Origin: Paenalcaligenes sp021793095
Lineage (GTDB): Bacteria > Pseudomonadota > Gammaproteobacteria > Burkholderiales > Burkholderiaceae_B
Length of the DNA stretch: 16,739 nt
Direction of reading: 5' to 3'
Assembly (NCBI GenBank): GCA_027317645.1
Contig: DAHVQS010000042.1
Location: forward strand, 1 to 16,739
Below, piece by piece: positions 7,173 to 13,060 of the stretch. Every line of letters begins with the position of its first letter. Within the stretch, counting starts at the first letter, position 1. The notes beneath the pieces were generated by a model. The model had not been told where the DNA came from. It worked only from the letters and a program-made list of their open reading frames with translations, and did no database searches. The position numbers and the translations under genes were made by a program.

Positions 7173-7358
7173 TTAGACCTCGGAGACCGATACGAGATAA
7201 TCGACCTTGCGAATCATCCCACGTACCTCGGGGGTATCGGCCAAGATGCGGCTGCTGTTGATGCGGCGTAAACCCAAACCACGCACCGTATCACGGTGGT
7301 CTTGTTTGGTGCCAATCACAGAGCGCACGAGTGTGACTTTAAGTTGTTTCTGTGCCAT
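7173..7358 (-). CDS. rpmD: 50S ribosomal protein L30
   Basis: This 61-residue small L30 shows KVTLVRSVIGTKQDHRDTVRG, LGLRRINSSR and the end GMIRKVDYLVSV, all family features. It lies 3 bp after the rpsE stop with only a weak ribosome binding site (GGGAT within the end of rpsE), so translational coupling to rpsE is likely. Confidence 0.97.
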   Translation of the reverse strand: MAQKQLKVTLVRSVIGTKQDHRDTVRGLGLRRINSSRILADTPEVRGMIRKVDYLVSVSEV

Positions 7359-7361
7359 AGC

Positions 7362-7880
7362 TTATCCCATTAGCTCTTCGACGGTTTTACCCCGCTTGGC
7401 GGCAATCTCAGAAGGAGTATTGCAAGATGCCAAGCCATTCAAGGTAGCACGTACGAGGTTATAGGGGTTGTTAGAGCCGAAGCTCTTGGCGACCACATCG
7501 CGTACTCCGAGTGCCTCGAAGACTGCGCGCATGGGACCCCCAGCAATTACCCCGGTACCCTCTACAGCGGGTGCGATGAGCACTTTGGATGCCCCGTGGC
7601 GACCAATCACTGCATGGTGCAACGTACCGTTGGTCAAAGGCACATCAAATAAGCCACCGCGGGCCTGCTCCATCGCCTTTTGTACGGCGGTGGGCACCTC
7701 GCGGGCCTTGCCCTTGCCCATTCCAACACGGCCATCGCCATCGCCTACCACTGCCAATGCAGCAAAGCTCATGGTGCGGCCACCTTTGACTACCTTACTG
7801 ACGCGGTTGACCGCAATCATTTTTTCACGAAGGCCGTCTTCGCGATCTTGATCGGCATGCCTGCCTTGTGCTTTAGCCAT
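7362..7880 (-). CDS. rpsE: 30S ribosomal protein S5
   Basis: S5 is a 30S protein linked to decoding accuracy. The 172-residue product has the N-terminal double-stranded-RNA-binding-like domain (LREKMIAVNRVSKVVKGGR, then VVGDGDGRVGMGKGKAREVP) and a C-terminal domain with RHGASKVLIAPAVEGTGV and AKSFGSNNPYNLVRAT. The loop residues around VKGGR, where streptomycin-related mutations fall in E. coli, look ordinary. It lies 14 bp after rplR and 3 bp before rpmD. Confidence 0.98.
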   Translation of the reverse strand: MAKAQGRHADQDREDGLREKMIAVNRVSKVVKGGRTMSFAALAVVGDGDGRVGMGKGKAREVPTAVQKAMEQARGGLFDVPLTNGTLHHAVIGRHGASKVLIAPAVEGTGVIAGGPMRAVFEALGVRDVVAKSFGSNNPYNLVRATLNGLASCNTPSEIAAKRGKTVEELMG

Positions 7881-7894
7881 TTGTCATTCCTTGA

Positions 7895-8248
7895 TTAGAA
7901 CTTCAAGCCAGCTTCACGCGCGGCCTCTGCCAACGCCTTAACGCGGCCATGATAACGAAAACCCGAGCGGTCGAATGCCACACGCTCGATGCCGGCAGCC
8001 TTAGCTTTTTCAGCCACCCGCTTGCCAATAAAAGCGGCGGCTTGAACATTGCTGCCCTTTTCAATTTCTTTGCGCACCTCAGGCTCGATAGTAGAGGCAC
8101 TGACCAATACGCGATCGCCCTCGGGTGAGATGATATTGGCGTAAATGTGCAGATTGGAGCGGTGAACCGCCAGGCGATGTTCGCGCAACTCGCGGATCTT
8201 TTTGCGCGTAGCCCCTGCACGACGTAAACGAGATTGTCTTTTGTCCAT
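7895..8248 (-). CDS. rplR: 50S ribosomal protein L18
   Basis: L18 binds 5S rRNA together with L5 and L25. The 117-residue product begins MDKRQSRLRRAGATRKKIRE and shows RLAVHRSNLHIYANII, then the C-terminal FDRSGFRYHGRVKALAEAAR and the ending GLKF, a standard full-length L18. It lies 21 bp after rplF and 14 bp before rpsE. Confidence 0.98.
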   Translation of the reverse strand: MDKRQSRLRRAGATRKKIRELREHRLAVHRSNLHIYANIISPEGDRVLVSASTIEPEVRKEIEKGSNVQAAAFIGKRVAEKAKAAGIERVAFDRSGFRYHGRVKALAEAAREAGLKF

Positions 8249-8269
8249 GATTCGTCCTTGCCTGTGCGA

Positions 8270-8803
8270 TTATTTCTTCTTCGCTTCTTTCATGATGACG
8301 CGCTCATCTTCGTAGCGCACCCCTTTGCCCTTATAAGGCTCAGGTGGGCGATAGCCACGAATTTCAGCTGCGACTTGGCCAACAACTTGTTTGTTGGAAC
8401 CCTTAACGATGATCTCGGTCGCAGATGGACACTCGACAGAGACCCCTTCGGGCAGCTCGTACACGATGTCATGAGAAAAGCCCAACTGCAAACGTACGGT
8501 TTGACCTTGTGCCTGAGCACGGAAACCCACCCCAACGAGGTTGAGTTTACGGTTAAAGCCGGTGCTCACCCCGACGACCATATTGTTGACCAAGGAACGC
8601 ATTGTCCCGGCCATGGCGCGTGCGTGACGTGAGTCATTGCTGGCCTCAAAGGAAACCTCACCATTTTCGATGGTGATTTTTACGTTTTCATCGGCAGCCT
8701 GGGACAATGTGCCCAGAGGACCTTTGACGGTAATTTCGGTATCCCCAATGGTGGTCTCAACGCCTTGGGGCAACACGATTGGATAACTTGCAATGCGTGA
8801 CAT
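8270..8803 (-). CDS. rplF: 50S ribosomal protein L6
   Basis: L6 lies near the factor-binding site of the 50S subunit. The 177-residue product begins MSRIASYPIVLPQGVE and has the two repeated L6 domains: VKGPLGTLSQ early, and SHDIVYELPEGVSVECPSAT with GYRPPEPYKGKGVRYEDE late. It ends in a lysine-rich tail. The frame is open upstream to 8857, but the ATG at 8801-8803 is preferred because it matches the family start and follows AAGGGGG. The longer form would overlap rpsH. It lies 10 bp after rpsH. Confidence 0.97.
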   Translation of the reverse strand: MSRIASYPIVLPQGVETTIGDTEITVKGPLGTLSQAADENVKITIENGEVSFEASNDSRHARAMAGTMRSLVNNMVVGVSTGFNRKLNLVGVGFRAQAQGQTVRLQLGFSHDIVYELPEGVSVECPSATEIIVKGSNKQVVGQVAAEIRGYRPPEPYKGKGVRYEDERVIMKEAKKK

Positions 8804-8813
8804 AAAACCCCCT

Positions 8814-9206
8814 TTAGGCGACGTAGCAGAGGACTTCGCCTCCGACACCAGTGGCACGTGCCTTGCGATCGGTCATCACACCGTGAGAGGTAGAGATGAT
8901 TGCCACACCCAGGCCATTCATGACCTGTGGCAATTCAACGCTGCCCTTGTATACACGCAAACCTGGGCGTGATACACGGTCGATGCGCTCGATGACGGGA
9001 CGGCCCGCGTAGTATTTTAAATCGATTTCCAGCACTGGCTTTTTATCGCCATTGACACGGAAACCCTCGATATAGCCTTCGTCTTTAAGCACAGTTGCAA
9101 TGGCAACCTTTAGCTTTGAGGAGGGCATGCTAACCGACTCTTTGTTGACCATTTGCGCATTACGTACGCGTGTCAGCATATCGGCAACTGGATCGCTCAT
9201 GCTCAT
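8814..9206 (-). CDS. rpsH: 30S ribosomal protein S8
   Basis: S8 binds the central domain of 16S rRNA and, in E. coli, represses spc-operon translation by binding near the rplE start. The 130-residue product begins MSMSDPVADMLTRVRNAQM and ends GVGGEVLCYVA. The C-terminal core includes MNGLGVAIISTSHGVMTD. Two ATGs are possible (9206 and 9200). The first is chosen because AGGAG lies 7 nt before it. It lies 10 bp after rpsN. Confidence 0.98.
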   Translation of the reverse strand: MSMSDPVADMLTRVRNAQMVNKESVSMPSSKLKVAIATVLKDEGYIEGFRVNGDKKPVLEIDLKYYAGRPVIERIDRVSRPGLRVYKGSVELPQVMNGLGVAIISTSHGVMTDRKARATGVGGEVLCYVA

Positions 9207-9216
9207 AAGTGTTCTC

Positions 9217-9522
9217 CTACCAGCTGGATTTAGTCATACCCGGGATCTCGCCGCGCAAGGCCATCTCGCGTAGTTTATGACGAGTAATACCGAATTGCTT
9301 GTAGACACCACGCGCACGACCGGTCACGGCGCAACGATTGCGCACACGGGTCGGATTAGAATTGCGCGGCAGCCTTTGCAGCTCGAGACGGGCGAGGTAA
9401 CGCTCTTCGTCGGATTTGGACTGATCGTTAATGATTGCCCGGAGCTCTGCACGCTTTTCTGCGTACTTTTCGACTAGATTCTTACGCTTTAAATTGCGAT
9501 TGATGAGTGAAAGTTTTGCCAC
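9217..9522 (-). CDS. rpsN: 30S ribosomal protein S14, zinc-independent form
   Basis: S14 belongs to the 30S head. The 101-residue product begins MAKLSLINRNLKRKNLVEKY and ends in TRHKLREMALRGEIPGMTK followed by SSW. It is the long form without the paired CxxC zinc motifs (one Cys, in RNRCAVTGRARG), as is normal in this lineage. It lies 11 bp after rplE and 10 bp before rpsH. Confidence 0.98.
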   Translation of the reverse strand: MAKLSLINRNLKRKNLVEKYAEKRAELRAIINDQSKSDEERYLARLELQRLPRNSNPTRVRNRCAVTGRARGVYKQFGITRHKLREMALRGEIPGMTKSSW

Positions 9523-9533
9523 GTCATCACCCC

Positions 9534-10073
9534 TTAGTTGCGGAACGGGAAACTAAAAGCCGATAGCAGGGCTTTTGCCTCCTCGTTACTTTGTGCTGTG
9601 GTGGTAATGCTAATGTTTAGCCCACGCACGGCATCGATTTTGTCATATTCGATCTCAGGAAAGATAATCTGCTCGCGCACCCCGAGATTATAATTGCCAC
9701 GGCCATCAAAAGAACGTGCTGACAACCCACGGAAGTCACGCACACGTGGCAAAGCAATAGAAATCAGGCGGTCTAAAAACTCATACATGCGACGCCCGCG
9801 CAAGGTCACCTTGCAGCCAATGGGGTATTCCTCGCGGATTTTAAACCCAGCAATGGCCTTGCGTGCGGTGGTCACTACCGCCTTTTGACCTGCGATTTTG
9901 GTCAGGTCATCAACTGCGTTTTCAATGTGCTTGCGATCGGCAACGCCCTCGCCCACACCCATGTTAAGGGTGATCTTTTCGATGCGGGGCACCTGCATGA
10001 TGCTCTTGTACCCAAACTGTTTGACCAGCTCTTGGGTGACATTATCGCGGTAAAATTCTTGTAAACGTGCCAT
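9534..10073 (-). CDS. rplE: 50S ribosomal protein L5
   Basis: L5 binds 5S rRNA and contacts the P-site tRNA through the central protuberance. The 179-residue product matches the usual length and shows GYKSIMQVPRIEKITLNMGV, then REEYPIGCKVTLRGRRMYEFL and RDFRGLSARSFDGRGNYNLG, and ends ALLSAFSFPFRN. It lies 10 bp after rplX and 11 bp before rpsN. Confidence 0.98.
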   Translation of the reverse strand: MARLQEFYRDNVTQELVKQFGYKSIMQVPRIEKITLNMGVGEGVADRKHIENAVDDLTKIAGQKAVVTTARKAIAGFKIREEYPIGCKVTLRGRRMYEFLDRLISIALPRVRDFRGLSARSFDGRGNYNLGVREQIIFPEIEYDKIDAVRGLNISITTTAQSNEEAKALLSAFSFPFRN

Positions 10074-10083
10074 TTTTGTATCC

Positions 10084-10401
10084 TTATGCCTCGGCGCCTA
10101 CGACCTTGCCGGTGGAGCGAAATACGCGCACCTTGCGCCCATCGACAACCTCAAATCCGACGCGGTCACCCTTGTTGGTCTCGGGGTTGAACAAAGCAAC
10201 GTTTGAAATATGCAATGGCATCGCCTTGTCGATGATGCCCCCCTGCTGACCCGACATGGGATCGGGACGTACGTGCTTTTTAGCGATATTGATACCCTCG
10301 ACAACCGCACGGTCACCCTTGACGCTAAGCACTGTACCGCGACGACCTTTGTCGCGTCCGGCGAGCACGATGACCTCGTCGCCTTTTTTGATCTTTCTCA
10401 T
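10084..10401 (-). CDS. rplX: 50S ribosomal protein L24
   Basis: L24 is an assembly initiator of the 50S subunit. The 105-residue product begins with a KOW motif (KKGDEVIVLAGRDKGRRGTV) and continues GINIAKKHVRPDPMSGQQGG, then PLHISNVALFNPET, typical of the family. It lies 9 bp after rplN and 10 bp before rplE. Confidence 0.98.
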   Translation of the reverse strand: MRKIKKGDEVIVLAGRDKGRRGTVLSVKGDRAVVEGINIAKKHVRPDPMSGQQGGIIDKAMPLHISNVALFNPETNKGDRVGFEVVDGRKVRVFRSTGKVVGAEA

Positions 10402-10410
10402 GTTAGGCTC

Positions 10411-10779
10411 CTATAGGACCTCTGGCGCCAACGACACGATCTTCATAAACTTTTCGGTACGCAACTCACGTGTTACGGGCCCGAAAATACGTGTACCAAT
10501 GGGCTCTAGTTTCGCATTGAGCAACACCGCAGCGTTGCCGCCAAATTTAACGAGCGAGCCGTCTTTGCGACGCACACCTTTAGCGGTGCGCACTACGACA
10601 GCATTGTAAATTTCGCCCTTTTTTACGCGCCCACGAGGTGCCGCCTCTTTGACTGTGACCTTGATGATGTCACCAATAGCGGCATAACGGCGCTTTGAGC
10701 CGCCCAACACCTTGATGCACTGCACACGGCGCGCACCAGTATTGTCGGCCACATCAAGCGTGGTCTGCATCTGAATCAT
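10411..10779 (-). CDS. rplN: 50S ribosomal protein L14, first gene of the spc cluster here
   Basis: L14 lies at the 30S-50S interface. The 122-residue product begins MIQMQTTLDVADNTGARRVQ and has the block GDIIKVTVKEAAPRGRVKKG and the end MKIVSLAPEVL. An AGGAA ribosome binding site precedes the ATG at 10777-10779. In many bacteria rpsQ of the S10 operon ends a short way upstream. Here 351 bp of non-coding DNA and an unrelated response regulator precede it, so rplN is the first gene of its transcript. Confidence 0.98.
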   Translation of the reverse strand: MIQMQTTLDVADNTGARRVQCIKVLGGSKRRYAAIGDIIKVTVKEAAPRGRVKKGEIYNAVVVRTAKGVRRKDGSLVKFGGNAAVLLNAKLEPIGTRIFGPVTRELRTEKFMKIVSLAPEVL

Positions 10780-10915
10780 GATTATTCCTATCCAACTTGA
10801 CCGTTTCTGTATTGCGCTCTGTCACACTGACAAAGCCCCACACTCAAACAATCAGTTTTGGCCCCGTCAGGCTAAAGGCCCAAAGGCATCTAACCCCAGG
10901 TTGAAACTAAGTGAT

Positions 10916-10943
10916 TTGATAATGTGAGCACCTGATGAATCAA
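10916..10943 (-). promoter_or_regulatory. candidate sigma-70 promoter of the spc-alpha operon
   Basis: On the leftward strand TTGATT (complement of 10938-10943) is followed after 16 bp by TATCAA (complement of 10916-10921), each a 4-of-6 match. A start would lie roughly 130 bp before rplN. An alternative is TTGCAT (11010-11015) with TAGTAT (10987-10992) at 17-bp spacing. A strong promoter is expected here because rplN has no upstream ribosomal gene. The remainder of 10780-11130 holds no convincing gene. It contains a short GTCA-CAC-TGAC dyad (10821-10831) and a CTACCCCAA repeat (10955 and 11022). Confidence 0.4.
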
Positions 10944-11108
10944 GCGCTGCAACCCTACCCCAATAGACTTATGGGTAAAGATGTAAATACTAACCCGCCC
11001 AAATTAAAAATGCAAGACAAACTACCCCAAAAGCCTAAAACTCTGCTTAGAGACCCCGAATCCCATCAAAACGTGGTCTATTTACCAAAAAATAATGGGC
11101 ATGCTATT

Positions 11109-11126
11109 GAGCGGCCCCCGCGGCTC
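11109..11126 (-). terminator. weak hairpin after the response regulator gene
   Basis: GC-rich arms (GAGC with GCTC, plus two inner pairs past a mismatch) form a short hairpin 5-22 bp beyond the response regulator stop in the leftward transcript. A run of six T on that strand follows after about 14 nt, farther than in a normal intrinsic terminator. It may reduce read-through into the ribosomal operon. Low certainty. Confidence 0.3.
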
Positions 11127-11130
11127 TATA

Positions 11131-11781
11131 TTAATCAATCAATTGATGATGCAGCGCGTAGCGAATCAACTCGGCATTACTTTTTATATTGAGCTTTTGC
11201 AGTATACGGCTGCGGTAGGTACTGATGGTTTTGACGCTCAGGTGCAGTTGCTCGCCAATGTCGGTCAGGCGCTCGCCGTGGACAATGCGCATCATGACCT
11301 CAAACTCGCGTGATGACAGCAGCTCGCGCGGGTCGGTGAACTCTTCGGCACTGAGGTTGTGTTGCAAGATACGATCGAGGATTTCTGCGGGGAAATAGCG
11401 CCCGCCTTGGCTGACGCGGCGCAGGCAGTGAATCAATTCGTTGAAATCCATATCTTTGGCGATGTAGCCACTGGCCCCGGCCTCTAGGGCCCGTACTGCA
11501 TAGGTTTCTGCCGGGTACATGCTGAGCACCACGACGGGCAGCGTGGGTTGTGCTTGTTTTAGTAGGGGCAGTACGTCTAGGCCGCTGCGCCCTTTCATAT
11601 TGATGTCCAACAGCACCAAATCGAGGGGCTCATTATCTTTATTCAGCGCACGCAGATACGCCAAGGCCTCGCCCCCGTCGGCGGCTTCGGCGACGACTTG
11701 TAGCTCGCTTTCTTCGTGCAGCAGGCGTTTCAAGCCATCACGAAAGATGGTGTGGTCATCGACCAAAAGGATTCGAGTCAT
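11131..11781 (-). CDS. NarL/FixJ-family two-component response regulator
   Basis: This 216-residue DNA-binding regulator has a receiver domain (about residues 1-120): acidic pair D8/D9, phospho-acceptor D59 in LVLLDINM, S87 in VVLSMYP, and K109 in YIAKD. A C-terminal LuxR-type helix-turn-helix follows (about 153-216: LLSSREFEVMMRIVHGERL, then IGEQLHLSVKTISTYRSRI). All key residues are present. Its likely partner is the HisKA_3 kinase at 13061-14218, the only kinase nearby and of the class that pairs with NarL/FixJ regulators. No Shine-Dalgarno sequence precedes the ATG. A good promoter sits so close that the message may be leaderless. It lies 115 bp after the Bug receptor gene on the same strand. 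Target genes are unknown. Confidence 0.93.
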   Translation of the reverse strand: MTRILLVDDHTIFRDGLKRLLHEESELQVVAEAADGGEALAYLRALNKDNEPLDLVLLDINMKGRSGLDVLPLLKQAQPTLPVVVLSMYPAETYAVRALEAGASGYIAKDMDFNELIHCLRRVSQGGRYFPAEILDRILQHNLSAEEFTDPRELLSSREFEVMMRIVHGERLTDIGEQLHLSVKTISTYRSRILQKLNIKSNAELIRYALHHQLID

Positions 11782-11789
11782 GGAGATAC

Positions 11790-11819
11790 TTTATACCGGT
11801 AAGGGTGATGGGCCCTCAA
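11790..11819 (-). promoter_or_regulatory. promoter of the response regulator gene, possibly giving a leaderless mRNA
   Basis: TTGAGG (complement of 11814-11819) and TATAAA (complement of 11790-11795) are 18 bp apart and match sigma-70 hexamers 4/6 and 5/6. Only 8 bp separate the -10 box from the ATG at 11781, so transcription should begin at or within a few bases of the start codon. No ribosome binding site is present, which fits a leaderless transcript. Confidence 0.5.
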
Positions 11820-11885
11820 AGGCCCTATAGATAAAACAATACAGGGCCAAGCGTACGCCTGGCCCTGACCACAGAATATCACCCT
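11802..11885 (-). other. structured region between receptor and regulator genes
   Basis: An outer 8-bp helix (AGGGTGAT 11802-11809 with ATCACCCT 11878-11885) encloses two hairpins: GGGCC/GGCCC (11810-11814 with 11821-11825) and the terminator stem at 11842-11867. The drawn structure is a three-way junction. AGGGCC and GGCCCT segments occur several times, so alternative pairings exist, for example 11821-11826 with 11843-11848, which would disrupt the terminator. Confidence 0.4.
11830..11867 (-). terminator. intrinsic terminator of the Bug receptor gene
   Basis: CAGGGCCA (11842-11849) pairs with TGGCCCTG (11860-11867). The interior GCGTACGC can extend the stem past one mismatch. On the leftward transcript it is followed by TATTGTTTTATC (complement of 11830-11841), a moderate U-tract. 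It lies about 30 bp after the receptor stop codon and upstream of the regulator. Confidence 0.75.
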
Positions 11886-11896
11886 GCCAGGTATGA

Positions 11897-12889
11897 TTAC
11901 TGCAGTTTTTCTGCCCCCATTTCCTCTAGGATGGCGCTTTCCGTCACAATAGCGTCTTTGGCAAATGCCCGATATTGTTCAGAGTCCATATATTGTATAT
12001 CCATATCAAACTGCTTGAGGGCTTCTAAAAACTTGGGCGAGTCCATGGCCTGTTTAAAGGCATCGTGCAGCAGTTGTACCCGCTCTTTGGGGGTGCCTTT
12101 GGGTGCAGCCAACCCCCAGGGCGAGGTTTGCACCATATCAATGCCCACATCTTTTAAGGTCGGCACATCGGGAAAGGTCTCTAAACGATCTTCTGTCCAG
12201 ACCACCAATAGCTTCATGTCCCCAGATTCCACATAGGGCACCCATGACGAGGCATCCGCCACCGACATGATGTGTCCCCCCATCAATGCGGGGATGGCAT
12301 CGCTGACCCCTTTATAGGGCACGTGGGTGAGCTCTATATCTAGCTCTTTTGAGATGTTTTCCATCGTGATGTGTTGAGTACTCAGCGTCCCGACGGTGCC
12401 GTAGGTAATTTCACCGGGGTTCTCTTTGGCGTATTCCACATACTCTTCAAAAGTATCAATGGGCGAGTCACCCGCCACCACCAGCCCCCAGGTGTAGCCG
12501 GTAATACCAATGATGTATTCCAAATCATCGACGGGATCCCAATCGATTTTCATGGTGTAGGGCAGTCGATAAACACTCAGCGGGACAATCCCCGTGGTGT
12601 AGCCATCCGCCTTGGCATGCTGCATGTTTTGGGCAGGCATCACACCGCCAGCACCGGGTTTGTTATCAATCACCACAGGGACATCCAGAATCTTACTGGC
12701 TTCCTCGGCCAGGGTGCGCACCACAATATCGGTGGCCCCGCCGGGTGAAAAGCCTACCTGCACGTGGATGGCACGATCCGGGTAATCATCCGCATAGACT
12801 GTTCCTGCCCCTGTGAGAGCAGCCATTGAAAAAGCCACGCCAGCAGCCATTTTCAAACCATTACTTAGGTGTTTTTGCGCATTGCTCAA
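11897..12889 (-). CDS. Bug/TctC-family periplasmic solute-binding receptor
   Basis: These receptors bind carboxylates and related small molecules in the periplasm for tripartite tricarboxylate transporters or for sensing. The 330-residue product has a signal peptide ending near VYADDYP (residues 31-37). Family ligand-loop motifs follow: VQVGFSPGGATDIVVRTLAEE, wait-free stretch NKPGAGGVMPAQ, then LTHVPYKGVSDAIPALMGG, and the C-terminal PWGLAAPKGTPKERV. The start codon is TTG at 12887-12889, chosen because AAGGAG lies about 6 nt upstream. The next ATG (residue 14) would remove part of the signal peptide. No TctA/TctB membrane genes are in the window, so it is an orphan receptor here. It lies between the response regulator and the divergent kinase, which suggests a signalling link. 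The ligand is not predictable from the sequence. Confidence 0.93.
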   Translation of the reverse strand: MSNAQKHLSNGLKMAAGVAFSMAALTGAGTVYADDYPDRAIHVQVGFSPGGATDIVVRTLAEEASKILDVPVVIDNKPGAGGVMPAQNMQHAKADGYTTGIVPLSVYRLPYTMKIDWDPVDDLEYIIGITGYTWGLVVAGDSPIDTFEEYVEYAKENPGEITYGTVGTLSTQHITMENISKELDIELTHVPYKGVSDAIPALMGGHIMSVADASSWVPYVESGDMKLLVVWTEDRLETFPDVPTLKDVGIDMVQTSPWGLAAPKGTPKERVQLLHDAFKQAMDSPKFLEALKQFDMDIQYMDSEQYRAFAKDAIVTESAILEEMGAEKLQ

Positions 12890-12917
12890 AACCGTCTCCT
12901 TGTCTTTAAGATTTTAC

Positions 12918-12926
12918 TTCTATACA
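12918..12926 (+). promoter_or_regulatory. extra half-site TTCTATAC in the divergent promoter region
   Basis: TTCTATACA repeats eight of nine bases of the arms of the inverted repeat at 12952-12973, on the same strand as its left arm and 34 bp away. It overlaps a TACATGTA palindrome (12923-12930) and lies about 30 bp before the receptor's TTG start, where it could influence receptor transcription. Confidence 0.4.
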
Positions 12927-12951
12927 TGTAAAGCGCTTTTGCTGGGTTATG

Positions 12952-12973
12952 TTCTATACTGAAAAGTATAGAA
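12952..12973. promoter_or_regulatory. 22-bp perfect inverted repeat, likely operator
   Basis: Arms TTCTATACT (12952-12960) and AGTATAGAA (12965-12973) are exact complements separated by GAAA. The site lies between the divergent receptor and kinase genes. Its left arm contains TATACT (12955-12960), a 5-of-6 -10 box for rightward transcription with no good -35, a layout expected for regulated promoters. The response regulator of the same locus is the obvious candidate binder, but this is inference. Confidence 0.55.
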
Positions 12974-13060
12974 AGATGCGCGGGCGGATGCCGTCAGAAA
13001 ACACCGAAAAAGCCGTCAGTTTATTCCTACATCTTTTTTCTCATCACCGAGCCCATAGTT

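Noticed and set aside
8804..8857. N-terminal extension of L6 overlapping rpsH
   Set aside because: The downstream ATG at 8803 has a good ribosome binding site and the conserved MSRIA start.
10935..11192. Rightward 85-codon open frame in the gap before rplN
   Set aside because: No ribosome binding site, biased composition, and its end overlaps the response regulator gene. It resembles no family I know, and the region is better explained as promoter and leader DNA.
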